A stretch of DNA of 64,000 nucleotides. Origin: Mesorhizobium_B sp035998495. GTDB taxonomy: Bacteria > Pseudomonadota > Alphaproteobacteria > Rhizobiales > Rhizobiaceae. A program made the translations under genes and the position numbers. The stretch lies in NCBI GenBank assembly GCA_035998495.1, contig DASYHP010000077.1, positions 1 to 64,000 of the forward strand, written 5' to 3'. Positions 25,845-33,896 of this stretch are shown piece by piece (position 1 is the first letter of the stretch; each line of letters starts with the position of its first letter). The notes under the pieces are model-generated. The model was not told the origin of the DNA and made no database searches. It was given only the letters and a program-made list of their open reading frames with translations.

Positions 25845-26342
25845 TCAGCCCGCCCGCGCCGCCGCGAGCGCGCTGCCGAACGCCTGGACGAAGCTTTCGC
25901 GGTCGTCGGGGTTCAGGAACCCGCCGACCGGCACCGACGCCTCCCGCCCCTCCACCACCATATGCGTGATGCCGATCTCGGGATGGCGACCGATGCGGAA
26001 GCGCGCCCACAACGGGTTCATGCGGTGCGTCACGCTGCGGCCCGACGGGGCGACCTTGCGGATCTTGAGCTCCGTACGCGACACCTCCACCTCTTCTCGC
26101 GCCCGGCCGGAGCGGTAGCTGAGCCGGAACGCCAGATAGACCAGAAGAAGATCGAGCCCGAAAAAGCCGAGCACGGGCCAAGCGCCAAGCGAGAAGAAGC
26201 CAAGGCCGATCAGGCCCCAGGCTCCGGCGAGCACGCCCATGACGACGAGAAAGCCGCGGCGCGGCAGCGAGCGGTGCGGGAAAAGCTCCGCCTTGAAGAG
26301 AGGCTTCTCGGCCGGATAGGGTTCGGCTTCAAGCTGGGACAT
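25845..26342 (-). CDS. DUF2244 family membrane protein
   Basis: The 165-residue product has two adjacent membrane helices (LVVMGVLAGAWGLIGLGFFS and WPVLGFFGLDLLLVYLAF), then a soluble domain with LWARFRIGRHPEIG and FLNPDDRESFVQAF. This is the DUF2244 layout, common in alphaproteobacteria, of unknown role. Its ATG (26342) overlaps that of nth (26341) in the opposite direction, so the two must share a compact divergent promoter or start on leaderless or internal transcripts. Confidence 0.85.
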   Translation of the reverse strand: MSQLEAEPYPAEKPLFKAELFPHRSLPRRGFLVVMGVLAGAWGLIGLGFFSLGAWPVLGFFGLDLLLVYLAFRLSYRSGRAREEVEVSRTELKIRKVAPSGRSVTHRMNPLWARFRIGRHPEIGITHMVVEGREASVPVGGFLNPDDRESFVQAFGSALAAARAG

Positions 26343-27207
26343 GGCAGGCCCATATAGAAACGCGATGCGCAAGCCCAAGAGCCAAACTGTCGCCGCGGAG
26401 GATTCTTCGCGCGAACCGCCGTCGAACAAGACGGCGCCCCCGCCGCCCGGCCGCCGCGACGGCCAGAACGTCAAGCCGCGCCCAAGACCCCAGCGCCCGG
26501 CGCTCCTGCGCGCGGCGCAGGCCGCCGCCACGGGCGCGCCTGCTTACGCGCCGGCCGAGGTCGGGGAGATCTTTCGCCGCCTGAAGGTGCAGCGGCCCGA
26601 GCCCAAAGGGGAACTCGTGTCGGTGAACCCTTTCACGCTTCTGGTGGCGGTGGCGCTGTCGGCCCAGGCCACGGACAAGAGCGTGAACCAGGCCACCGAA
26701 AAGCTGTTTGAGGTCGCCGACACGCCCCGAAAGATGCTGGCGCTCGGCGAGGAAAGGCTTGGCGAACATATCCGCACCATCGGGCTGTGGCGCGCCAAGG
26801 CCAAGAACGTGATCGCCCTGTCGGAAGCCCTGATCCGCGATCACGGGGGCCAAGTGCCGGCCGACATGGAGGCGCTCGTCAAGCTGCCGGGCGTCGGCCG
26901 CAAGACGGCGAATGTGGTGCTCAACACGGCCTTCGGCCAGTCGACGCTCGCCGTGGACACCCACATCTTCCGCATCGGCAACCGCTTGGGCCTCGGGCCG
27001 GGCAAGACGCCCGACCAGGTGGAGGCGGCGCTCCTCAAGGTCATCCCGCAGGAATACCGGAAGGGCGCGCATCACTGGCTCCTCCTGCATGGCCGTTATG
27101 TCTGCAAGGCGCGCCGCCCGGAATGCGAGCGCTGCGTGATCGCCGATCTCTGCAAGGCGGCGGAGAAAACCAACTCCGTTCCAGCCCCGCTGGAGCCGAT
27201 CCCCTAA
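26341..27207 (+). CDS. nth: Endonuclease III
   Basis: The product has an N-terminal extension of about 75 residues rich in Pro and Arg, then the Nth core: LSAQATDKSVN (catalytic Lys), helix-hairpin-helix LPGVGRKTANVV, catalytic Asp in VDTHIFRI and the [4Fe-4S] ligands C-x6-C-x2-C-x5-C in CKARRPECERCVIADLC. It removes oxidised pyrimidines and nicks the abasic site. The true start may be ATG 26365 rather than 26341, which overlaps the divergent DUF2244 start. Its end overlaps the convergent DUF2214 gene by 4 bp. Confidence 0.93.
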   Translation: MAGPYRNAMRKPKSQTVAAEDSSREPPSNKTAPPPPGRRDGQNVKPRPRPQRPALLRAAQAAATGAPAYAPAEVGEIFRRLKVQRPEPKGELVSVNPFTLLVAVALSAQATDKSVNQATEKLFEVADTPRKMLALGEERLGEHIRTIGLWRAKAKNVIALSEALIRDHGGQVPADMEALVKLPGVGRKTANVVLNTAFGQSTLAVDTHIFRIGNRLGLGPGKTPDQVEAALLKVIPQEYRKGAHHWLLLHGRYVCKARRPECERCVIADLCKAAEKTNSVPAPLEPIP

Positions 27208-27656
27208 CTGCCGATGCCGCGCGCCATGGCGGCGGCGAACAAGAGGATCGCGACGAGAAGCAGCGCCTCGGCATGGATGAAACGCCGGGCGCGAAGAATC
27301 TCGGCGTCGGGCACCGAGAAATTCACATGCGTCTTCTGCCGCTTGCGCCAGCGCGCGATGGCGAGCGAGGGCGGCACGGACAGCGCGCCAACAGCCGCGA
27401 AGGCGATCATCTTGCCCCAGAAGCTGTGATTCGACGCGTAATAGTCCCACCCCTTGAGGCCCCACACGAGCCTTGCTGCGCCCGCGCCGATCACCAGAAG
27501 CGCCAGCGCGCCGTAAGCCGCATCGAGCCGGCCGAGCCGCGCGATCGCCGCGCCAGCGAGCCCCGGCCTGATCAGGATGAGTTCGGCCGCGATCACGGCC
27601 ACGAGCGCGAACACCAGAACGTGGTGAAGCGATGCGAGCGCCCAATCCAGAAGCAT
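27204..27656 (-). CDS. DUF2214 family membrane protein
   Basis: The 150-residue product has four predicted membrane helices: LHHVLVFALVAVIAAEL, GALALLVIGAGAARL, KMIAFAAVGALSVPP and EALLLVAILLFAAAMA. The GWDYYASNHSFWGKM loop between helices 2 and 3 is characteristic of DUF2214. Function is unknown; such proteins are inner-membrane. It is convergent with nth (4-bp overlap). Confidence 0.82.
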   Translation of the reverse strand: MLLDWALASLHHVLVFALVAVIAAELILIRPGLAGAAIARLGRLDAAYGALALLVIGAGAARLVWGLKGWDYYASNHSFWGKMIAFAAVGALSVPPSLAIARWRKRQKTHVNFSVPDAEILRARRFIHAEALLLVAILLFAAAMARGIGS

Positions 27657-27747
27657 GGCCAAAATCCCCCTCGCCCATCTTACGGCAGGCGGGGCATGGA
27701 ACCAAGGCCATGGGGGCGCAGGGACGCCACCAGACGGCCCCCATGGC

Positions 27748-27795
27748 GCGATTGCGCAAAACTGCGGATTTTCGGGCGAGATCGTGCTTGAAGGC
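27748..27795. repeat. Dispersed palindromic intergenic element, copy F
   Basis: GCGATTGCGCAAAACTGCGG, then ATTTTCGGGCGAGATCGTGC: a diverged copy with the AAA-CTGC-GGA-TTTTCGG core and the terminal GATC-TGC block. It lies between the divergent DUF2214 and adenosine kinase genes. Confidence 0.5.
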
Positions 27796-27863
27796 GAGGA
27801 CTTGCCTGGACCATGGAAAGGCGTTCGCCCCCTTGCCCGAACGCCGCTCGGAGAAAGCCCGGA

Positions 27864-28859
27864 ATGACGCAGTACGACGTTCTCGCCATCGGCAACGCGA
27901 TCGTGGACATCATCGCGCCCTGCGAGGACGATTTTCTTGTCGTCAACGGCATCGTCAAGGGCGCGATGAACCTGATCGACGCCCCGCGCGCGAAGCTTCT
28001 CTACAGCCGCATGGGCGAAGCCGTGGAGGCCTCGGGCGGCAGCGCCGGCAACACGGCGGCGGGCGTCGCGAGCTTCGGGGGCCGCGCGGCCTTCTTCGGC
28101 AAGGTGGCCGACGACGCGCTGGGAAAGCTTTATCGCGCCGACATCCGCCGCCAGGGCGTCGCCTTCGACACGAGGCCGCTCGCCGCGCCGCCCCCTACGG
28201 CCACCTCCACCATCTTCGTCACGCCGGACGGCGAGCGTTCCATGAACACCTATCTCGGCGCCTGCGTCGAGCTGGGGCCGGAAGACGTCGAGGAGGACAA
28301 GGCGCGCGGGGCCGCCGTCACCTATTTCGAAGGCTATCTGTGGGATCCGCCCCGCGCCAAGGAGGCCATAAGGCTGACGGCCGCTCACGCTCACGAGGCC
28401 GCCCGCGAGGTCGCCATGACGCTCTCCGACCCGTTCTGCGTGGACCGCTATCGTGAGGAATTCCTGGAGCTGATGCGCTCCGGCACGGTGGACATCGTCT
28501 TCGCCAACGAGGCGGAGCTGAAATCGCTCTATCTCACGGAGTCCTTCGAGGACGGGCTGGAATGCATCCGGCGCGATTGCCGGCTGGCCGCTGTCACGCG
28601 CTCCGAAAAAGGCTCCGTCATCCTGCGCGGGGCGGAAACCGTGCCCATCCAGGCGCTTGCCGTCGAAAAGGTGGTGGACACCACGGGCGCGGGCGACCTT
28701 TACGCCGCCGGCTTCCTGTTCGGCTACACCCAAGGGCGCAGCCTGGCGGATTGCGGCAAGCTCGGCAGCCTCGCGGCAGGGCTGGTCATCGGGCAGATCG
28801 GCCCCCGTCCCAAGGAGGATTTGCGAGAGGAGGCGCGAAAGCGGGGGTTGTTGGAGTGA
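27864..28859 (+). CDS. Adenosine kinase (PfkB family)
   Basis: The 331-residue product has YDVLAIGNAIVDII at the N-terminus, the substrate-site GGSAGNTAAGVASFGG (PfkB signature 1) and VDTTGAGDLYAAGFLFGY (signature 2, catalytic Asp in GAGD). MNTYLGACVEL and FANEAELKSLY fit the alphaproteobacterial adenosine kinase branch rather than ribokinase. It phosphorylates adenosine to AMP in purine salvage. GGAGAAAG precedes ATG 27864. Confidence 0.88.
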   Translation: MTQYDVLAIGNAIVDIIAPCEDDFLVVNGIVKGAMNLIDAPRAKLLYSRMGEAVEASGGSAGNTAAGVASFGGRAAFFGKVADDALGKLYRADIRRQGVAFDTRPLAAPPPTATSTIFVTPDGERSMNTYLGACVELGPEDVEEDKARGAAVTYFEGYLWDPPRAKEAIRLTAAHAHEAAREVAMTLSDPFCVDRYREEFLELMRSGTVDIVFANEAELKSLYLTESFEDGLECIRRDCRLAAVTRSEKGSVILRGAETVPIQALAVEKVVDTTGAGDLYAAGFLFGYTQGRSLADCGKLGSLAAGLVIGQIGPRPKEDLREEARKRGLLE

Positions 28860-28951
28860 TGCTCCGCGACCCTCATCATCTATTCCCGCCAGCCGCCTGC
28901 TCCTCCATGGTTCTGTTGCCGACGGCTGCGCGGGCGTGGCAGAATGCGCGG

Positions 28952-29188
28952 ATGGAAGACGACCTGAAGATCGCCCCGGAACTACGCGCCCGAATCGGCG
29001 CCGTCGCAGTCCGCTCCCGGCGTTCCGCCTCCGAGATCGTCGCCGAGGCGCTTGAGGAGGGCCACTCGCTCGCTTGGCAGGAATATTACCTGGACAAGGT
29101 GACGGCGGGACTCGATGCCGCCGACCGGGGCGACTTCGCGACGCCTGAGGAGGTGGAGCAGGTCGTCAACAAATATCGCCCTGCCTGA
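28952..29188 (+). CDS. Ribbon-helix-helix antitoxin (ParD-like)
   Basis: The 78-residue product has an N-terminal ribbon-helix-helix region (DDLKIAPELRARIGAVAVRSRRSASEIVAEAL) and an acidic C-terminal helix (AADRGDFATPEEVEQVVNKY) of the kind that wraps a RelE/ParE toxin. Its TGA overlaps the ATG of the toxin fragment. With the toxin truncated, it could survive only as an orphan regulator. In-frame starts upstream (about 28907) are less likely. Confidence 0.7.
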   Translation: MEDDLKIAPELRARIGAVAVRSRRSASEIVAEALEEGHSLAWQEYYLDKVTAGLDAADRGDFATPEEVEQVVNKYRPA

Positions 29189-29244
29189 TGCGCGTGGTCT
29201 GGACGCGCGCCGCGCTCCAGATTCTTACAAGCAGGGGTTCATGA
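29188..29244 (+). pseudogene. ParE/RelE-type toxin, truncated after 18 codons
   Basis: The frame overlapping the antitoxin stop reads MRVVWTRAALQILTSRGS and then stops. MRVVWTRAAL is the typical first strand and helix of ParE toxins, whose usual length is about 95 residues. The remaining sequence does not resume the toxin in another frame that I can see, so about 80% is lost by deletion. The neighbouring sequence belongs to another gene on the opposite strand. Confidence 0.6.
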
Positions 29245-29651
29245 CTGGCTTACGCGGCACGGACAGGAGCTTGGCAGTGCTGGAACGAAGAGCTTCGCCC
29301 CCGCGACTGCGCAGCCCCTCGTAAAGGGTCTGACCGTCGCCGCCGCAAAGCTGGCTTCTGTCTCGCTCTCGGTCGATATATTTCTGTTTCGACTGCGCGA
29401 GTTCAGCGGCGGACATGGATGAGTTTTCGAGAATGAAGGTTTCGATCCTAGCGAGAGACTCGTCCAGAGCCGACTGAAAAGCTTCATCCTCGCCTGGGTA
29501 GCAAACGCGACCGGTCAGAGCGGCATGGAGCGCGATCATGTAGCTGCAAAGCACTGCTCCATGCCCGCTCGTGTCGAACTCAGGCGCCTCCGATGCCGGC
29601 CGCCGGCCCGCTTCTCGCGGCGCTCACCGTCACGGCGAGGCCGAGAAACAT
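29225..29651 (-). pseudogene. Probable secreted protein gene with a frameshift at the signal peptide
   Basis: The long frame encodes at least 109 residues from GTG 29554 (FDTSGHGAVLCSYMIALHAA precedes and overlaps it in frame), ending LSVPRKPVMNPCL, with cysteines at VLCSY, RVCYPG, QLCGG and NPCL. Just upstream, in a different frame, ATG 29651 reads MFLGLAVTVSAARSGPAAG, a good signal peptide, and then meets a TGA. A one-base shift between about 29595 and 29615, in GGCCGGC-rich sequence, would join them. It is either a pseudogene, a programmed shift or a sequencing error. The family was not identified with certainty. Confidence 0.5.
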
Positions 29652-29821
29652 GGGCGCAAGATGGGCACGTCATGACATTCTCCAAGGCATTTCGAACTCC
29701 CTTCCAAGCTGCCGGCTGACTAGCAGCCACAGCACGCGCCATCACGGACACGCACCTTGATCCCCGCCCCGCTTCCCGCCATAAGCGCCGCCGACTTCTC
29801 CTCCCGAACCGGCGACCAAGA

Positions 29822-30889
29822 ATGCCTGCCCTGAAGCCTCTCGTCTTTTCCGGCGTCCAGCCGACCGGGAACCTCCACTTAGGCAACTATCTGGGCGCCA
29901 TCAAACGGTTCGTCGCCCTGCAGGAGAGCCATGAGTGCATCTATTGCGTGGTCGATCTCCACGCGATCACCGTGTGGCAGGAGCCGGCCGAGCTGATCCG
30001 CGCCACGCGCGAGGTGACGGCCGCCTTCCTCGCCGCCGGCATCGATCCCGCCAAGCACATCGTCTTCAACCAGAGCCGCGTGCCCGGCCATTCCGAGCTC
30101 GCCTGGGTGTTCAACTGCGTGGCGCGCATGGGCTGGCTCAACCGCATGACGCAGTTCAAGGAGAAGGCCGGCAAGGACCGCGAGAACGCATCCGTGGGCC
30201 TGTTCGCCTATCCCACGCTGATGGCCGCCGACATCCTGGTCTATCGCGCGACCCATGTGCCCGTGGGCCAGGACCAGAAGCAGCATCTGGAGCTCGCCCG
30301 CGACATCGCCCAGAAGTTCAACAACGATTTTTCCGCGCGCATCGCCGAGCTGGGCCTGGGCGCCGACATCCCCATGGGCGAGGAGGTCGCGCAGGGCTTC
30401 TTCCCGCTCACCGAGCCCCTGATCGAAGGCCCCGCCCCGCGCGTGATGAGCTTGCGCGACGGCACCAAGAAGATGTCGAAATCCGATCCGTCCGACCTTT
30501 CGCGCATCAACCTGACGGACGACGCCGACGCGATCTCGAAGAAGATCCGCAAGGCCAAGACCGACCCGGACGCGCTACCGTCCGAGCCCGCGGGTTTCTC
30601 CGGCCGGCCCGAGGCGGAGAACCTCGTCGTGCTCTACGCCGCGCTCGCCGACCAGACGGTGGAGACGGTGCTGCGCGACTTCGGCGGCCGCAATTTCTCC
30701 GACTTCAAGCCGGCGCTGGCCGACCTGGCGGTGGAGAAGCTCGCGCCGGTGGCGACCGAGATGCGCCGCATCGCGGCCGACCAGGCTTACGTCGATTCCG
30801 TGCTGCGCGAAGGGGCCGCGCGGGCGCGGGTGCTCGCGGAAAGCACCATGAAGGACGTGCGCGCCATCGTCGGCCTGTTGAGCGGCTGA
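29822..30889 (+). CDS. trpS: Tryptophanyl-tRNA synthetase
   Basis: The 355-residue product has the class I signatures PTGNLHLGNY (HIGH equivalent, residues 15-24) and KKMSKSDPSD (KMSKS). Further TrpRS marks are VDLHAIT, FNQSRVPGHSELAW and GQDQKQHLELARD. It charges tRNA-Trp. The ribosome site before ATG 29822 is weak. It heads trpS-usp-nfu, an order conserved in Hyphomicrobiales where glnD-murJ usually comes immediately before. Confidence 0.96.
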   Translation: MPALKPLVFSGVQPTGNLHLGNYLGAIKRFVALQESHECIYCVVDLHAITVWQEPAELIRATREVTAAFLAAGIDPAKHIVFNQSRVPGHSELAWVFNCVARMGWLNRMTQFKEKAGKDRENASVGLFAYPTLMAADILVYRATHVPVGQDQKQHLELARDIAQKFNNDFSARIAELGLGADIPMGEEVAQGFFPLTEPLIEGPAPRVMSLRDGTKKMSKSDPSDLSRINLTDDADAISKKIRKAKTDPDALPSEPAGFSGRPEAENLVVLYAALADQTVETVLRDFGGRNFSDFKPALADLAVEKLAPVATEMRRIAADQAYVDSVLREGAARARVLAESTMKDVRAIVGLLSG

Positions 30890-30974
30890 CGCCCGAGACC
30901 CCTCCGCCTTGCCGCCCGCGCGGGGTGGTGGCACAGTCCTGTCCGAAGAACGTCCCTGCAGCGGACCCGTTTCC

Positions 30975-31466
30975 ATGGTCACGAGACGCCTCAGCCGGGA
31001 AGCCGGCCACCGCCGAAAATTCCTGGCCATCATCGACGACACGCCCGAATGCGAGCGCGCGGTGGCCTATGCGTCAAAGCGCGCGCAAAGCACGGGCGGC
31101 GTCCTCGTCCTGATCTACGTGATCGAGCCCGGCGATTTTCCGGGCTGGCTGGGCGTCGAGAAGATCATGCGCGAGGAGGCCGCGGCCAACGCCCAAGCCG
31201 CCCTCGACGCCTATGCGACGCGCGTGCGCCAGAAGCTTGGTTTGGAACCTGAACTGGTGGTGCGCGAGGGCGTGCCGTCCGAGGAGATCCACCGGCTCAT
31301 CGACGAGGACCAGGACATCGCGATCCTGGTTCTCGCCGCCGGAACCGGCAAGGAGGGGCCAGGGCCGCTCGTGACCTCGCTCGCGGGCAAGGGCGCGGGC
31401 TTCCCGATCCCCGTCACGGTGGTGCCGGCCGGCCTGTCCGACGAGGATATCGAGAACCTGGCCTGA
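30975..31466 (+). CDS. Universal stress protein (UspA) family
   Basis: The 163-residue single-domain product shows FLAIIDDTPECERAVAYA at the start, VLVLIYVIEP as the second strand, and ILVLAAGTGKEGPGPLVTSL as a variant of the G-x2-G-x9-G-S/T ATP loop. Adenine-nucleotide binding is plausible but the loop is not the strict consensus. It lies 85 bp after trpS and 103 bp before the NifU-type gene. Confidence 0.85.
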   Translation: MVTRRLSREAGHRRKFLAIIDDTPECERAVAYASKRAQSTGGVLVLIYVIEPGDFPGWLGVEKIMREEAAANAQAALDAYATRVRQKLGLEPELVVREGVPSEEIHRLIDEDQDIAILVLAAGTGKEGPGPLVTSLAGKGAGFPIPVTVVPAGLSDEDIENLA

Positions 31467-31526
31467 CCGCCGGTGCGCCTCCAACAGGCGCAGTCCCGCT
31501 TGCGGCGGGGCGAACGCCGCATTATT

Positions 31527-31545
31527 TTAGAACGGTTCCAGAAAA
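31527..31545 (+). promoter_or_regulatory. Irr-type iron control element upstream of the Fe-S scaffold gene
   Basis: TTTAGAACGGTTCCAGAAA is an imperfect palindrome close to the rhizobial ICE/Irr box, about TTTAGAA-N3-TTCTAAA, with two mismatches in the right arm. It ends 24 bp before the ATG. Irr represses or activates iron genes depending on the distance to the promoter. A site next to a NifU-type gene makes biological sense, but no binding data exist for this sequence. Confidence 0.55.
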
Positions 31546-31569
31546 GCGCGGACGCGCGGGAGTTTTCCC

Positions 31570-32151
31570 ATGTTCATCCAGACCGAAGCCACGCCCAACC
31601 CGGCCACGCTCAAATTCCTGCCGGGCCGCGAGGTGATGGCGGACGGCGCCACGGCCAATTTCCGCGACGCGGACGCCGCGGAAGGCGCCTCGCCCTTGGC
31701 GGCCAAGCTGTTTGCGATCCCCGGCGTGACGGGCGTGTTCTTCGGCTATGACTTCGTCACCATCACGAAGGAAGACGGGCCGGCCGAGAGCCCGCTGGAA
31801 TGGGCCCACCTCAAGCCGGCCATCCTCGGCGCCATCATGGAGCATTTCCTGTCCGGCCGCCCGGTGATGCTGGAGGGGGACAAGGAGGCGGCGGGCGATG
31901 AGTTCTTCGATCAGGCTGACGAGGAGATCGTCGTCACGATCAAGGAGCTGCTCGACACCCGCGTGCGCCCGGCCGTCGCCCAGGACGGCGGCGACATCAC
32001 CTTCCGCGGCTACGAGAACGGGGTCGTTTATCTCAACATGAAGGGCGCCTGCGCGGGCTGCCCCTCCTCGACCGCGACGCTGAAGCACGGTATCCAGAAC
32101 CTGCTGAAGCATTTCATCCCCGAGGTGCAGCAGGTCGAGCAGGTGGCGTGA
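31570..32151 (+). CDS. NifU-family Fe-S cluster scaffold protein (Nfu type)
   Basis: The 193-residue product has an N-terminal Nfu_N domain (MFIQTEATPNPATLKFLPGR) and a C-terminal NifU domain with PAVAQDGGDITF and the cluster ligands GACAGCPSS (C-x2-C). Two subunits bridge one [4Fe-4S] cluster and pass it to apoproteins. GGAG precedes the ATG. An Irr-like box upstream and a terminator 25 bp downstream suggest an iron-controlled unit that can be expressed separately from trpS-usp. Confidence 0.93.
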   Translation: MFIQTEATPNPATLKFLPGREVMADGATANFRDADAAEGASPLAAKLFAIPGVTGVFFGYDFVTITKEDGPAESPLEWAHLKPAILGAIMEHFLSGRPVMLEGDKEAAGDEFFDQADEEIVVTIKELLDTRVRPAVAQDGGDITFRGYENGVVYLNMKGACAGCPSSTATLKHGIQNLLKHFIPEVQQVEQVA

Positions 32152-32178
32152 GCGCACGAAAGTCGCGCCAAAGAAAAG

Positions 32179-32203
32179 GCCGGGCATCTCTGCCCGGCTT
32201 TTT
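32179..32203 (+). terminator. Rho-independent terminator after the Nfu gene
   Basis: GCCGGGCA (32179-32186) pairs with TGCCCGGC (32191-32198) around TCTC, followed by TTTTTCTTTT. A run of A precedes it. Confidence 0.9.
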
Positions 32204-32373
32204 CTTTTCGGAGAGCCGCGGGAACGGCGTAGAGGCCGTTCGGAAAACCGCTGTGCCGTGGCGGATGGCGCAGTGAGCGAGAACCGGAGCGGAGCGGACT
32301 TACCGTCCGTGAGCACCGGAAGCGCAGCGAATTGCGTCAGGCGTCCGGCAGAGCGGATTTTCCGGGCGGCCTC

Positions 32374-32997
32374 TCAGCGCACGATCACCTTGGCGCCCAC
32401 CCCCGCCCGCTCGTAGAGGTCGATGATGTCCTGGTTGATGAGCCGGATGCAGCCCGAACTCATGGCCTGGCCGATGGAGAACCATTCCGGCGTGCCGTGC
32501 AGGCGGTAGCCCGTGTCGCCGCCGCCGTTGTAGAGATAGAGCGCCCGCGCGCCCAGCGGGTTGGTGACGCCCGGCGGCATGCCGCCGCGCCATTTCGCGA
32601 GTTCCGGCTGGCGCCCGATCATGGCTGCCGGCGGGGTCCAGACCGGCCATTCGGCCTTGCGCGCCACGCGCGCCGTGCCCTTCCATTCGAAGCCCTCGCG
32701 GCCCACGCCGATGCCGTAGCGCATGGCCTTGCCTTCGGGCATGACGAAGTAGAGGTGCTTCTCGCCCGTCTCCACCACGATCGTGCCGGGCTCTTCCGAC
32801 GTCTCGTAGTCCACGACCTGGCGGTGATACTTCTTGGGCACCTTGTAGATGGGAATGCCCGGCAACTGGTAGCCCATGTCGCGCCGCGCCCTATAGTCCG
32901 ACGAGAAGATCTGCGCCGGACCCGACAGGGTGCAACCGCCGACCGCCAGGGTCATGGCGAGCGCGCCGGACGCGCTCAAGAAACTCCGCCTGTTCAC
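32374..32997 (-). CDS. L,D-transpeptidase (ErfK/YbiS/YcfS/YnhG), Tat-type lipoprotein
   Basis: The 207-residue product starts MNRRSFLSASGALAMTLAVG followed by GC: a twin-arginine motif and a lipobox with Cys22, so it is probably exported folded and lipid-anchored. The YkuD domain shows GIGVGREGFEW and the catalytic HGT (His167) and SSGCIRL (Cys183). It forms 3-3 peptidoglycan cross-links or attaches proteins to the wall. Paralogues with this N-terminus are common in rhizobia, where polar growth relies on L,D-transpeptidases. It is divergent from mmcB. Confidence 0.92.
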   Translation of the reverse strand: MNRRSFLSASGALAMTLAVGGCTLSGPAQIFSSDYRARRDMGYQLPGIPIYKVPKKYHRQVVDYETSEEPGTIVVETGEKHLYFVMPEGKAMRYGIGVGREGFEWKGTARVARKAEWPVWTPPAAMIGRQPELAKWRGGMPPGVTNPLGARALYLYNGGGDTGYRLHGTPEWFSIGQAMSSGCIRLINQDIIDLYERAGVGAKVIVR

Positions 32998-33248
32998 GTC
33001 ACGATCCCCGCGCTGCTTGCCCTGCCTCGCAAGGAGGCCGGCCTGCCCTCATCAAGCCGGCCGCCCTGTGAGGGGGCAGCCGCGCCGCTTCCCTCGGTTC
33101 TAGAGGCGCAAGCTTGCCTGTGCCAAGCGCGCGGCCCGTCGCCGCCGCAGAGGCGGTCGACTCGTGACATTTGCGCCACAGTCGCGCCTTGCGCCCGGCA
33201 GATAGAGGTTCTGGTTCAAAACGGCACAGGAAGCTGGCAAGCTGGGCC

Positions 33249-33743
33249 ATGCCCGTTGTTTCGCCGATTCGCTCCCACCACCCCCTCTCGGACGGCCGCC
33301 AGTCCGACCGCGCGCTTCTCGTGCGCCGCGGCGTGCAGCGCCTGCTTGGGCAGCACGGCGCCCACGCGCTGCCCGAGATCGCGCTGCCCGGCGGCCGCCG
33401 CGCCGATCTGGTGGCGATCCTCCCCAAGGGCGATCTTTGGATCGTCGAGATCAAGTCCTCGGTCGAGGATTTCCGCGCCGACCGCAAATGGCCGGAATAC
33501 CGGCTTCACTGCGACCGCTTCTTCTTCGCCACGCATCTCGACGTGCCCGCCGACATCTTCCCGGACGAAGCCGGCTTCATCCTGTCGGACGGTTTTGGCG
33601 CTGAACTTTTGCGCGATGCGCCCGAGCACCGACTCGCCCCCCATCACCGCAGGGCGATGATGCTGCGCCTCGCGCGCGCGGGCGCCGCGCGCCTCATGGC
33701 GGCCGAGCTCGCCGGCCTCAAAGTGCCGGCGCTGGAGGAATGA
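33249..33743 (+). CDS. mmcB: MmcB family DNA repair protein
   Basis: The 164-residue product has a small nuclease-like core: LPEIALPGGRRADLVAIL, WIVEIKSSVEDFRADRKWPEY (Glu-x-Lys) and FFFATHLDVPADIFP. This matches MmcB of Caulobacter, which is needed for resistance to mitomycin C. I searched the roughly 250 bp upstream for a GTTC-N7-GTTC LexA site and found none, so SOS control is not supported here. ATG 33249 is used. Confidence 0.85.
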   Translation: MPVVSPIRSHHPLSDGRQSDRALLVRRGVQRLLGQHGAHALPEIALPGGRRADLVAILPKGDLWIVEIKSSVEDFRADRKWPEYRLHCDRFFFATHLDVPADIFPDEAGFILSDGFGAELLRDAPEHRLAPHHRRAMMLRLARAGAARLMAAELAGLKVPALEE

Positions 33744-33896
33744 CATCCCCGTGAGGGCGTCCATCAGGAGTTCGGTCCCCAGCACGGAGCCACAGGGCCG
33801 CCAGCCAAGCGCCGGAACGTCGCGGAAGCGGTCGCAACCTGTGCGTTAAACTCTTTACAAAATCGCAACTCTGGATTATTGTCTCCCGCCAGGGGG

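Noticed and set aside
26329..27759. A 476-codon minus-strand frame covering nth and DUF2214
   Set aside because: It is antisense to nth with its complete Fe-S motif and catalytic residues; the frame is an effect of GC-rich codons.
33195..33225. A possible LexA (GTTC-N7-GTTC) site before mmcB
   Set aside because: Two GTTC words are present near 33207-33216 but only 2 bp apart, not 7; no SOS box.
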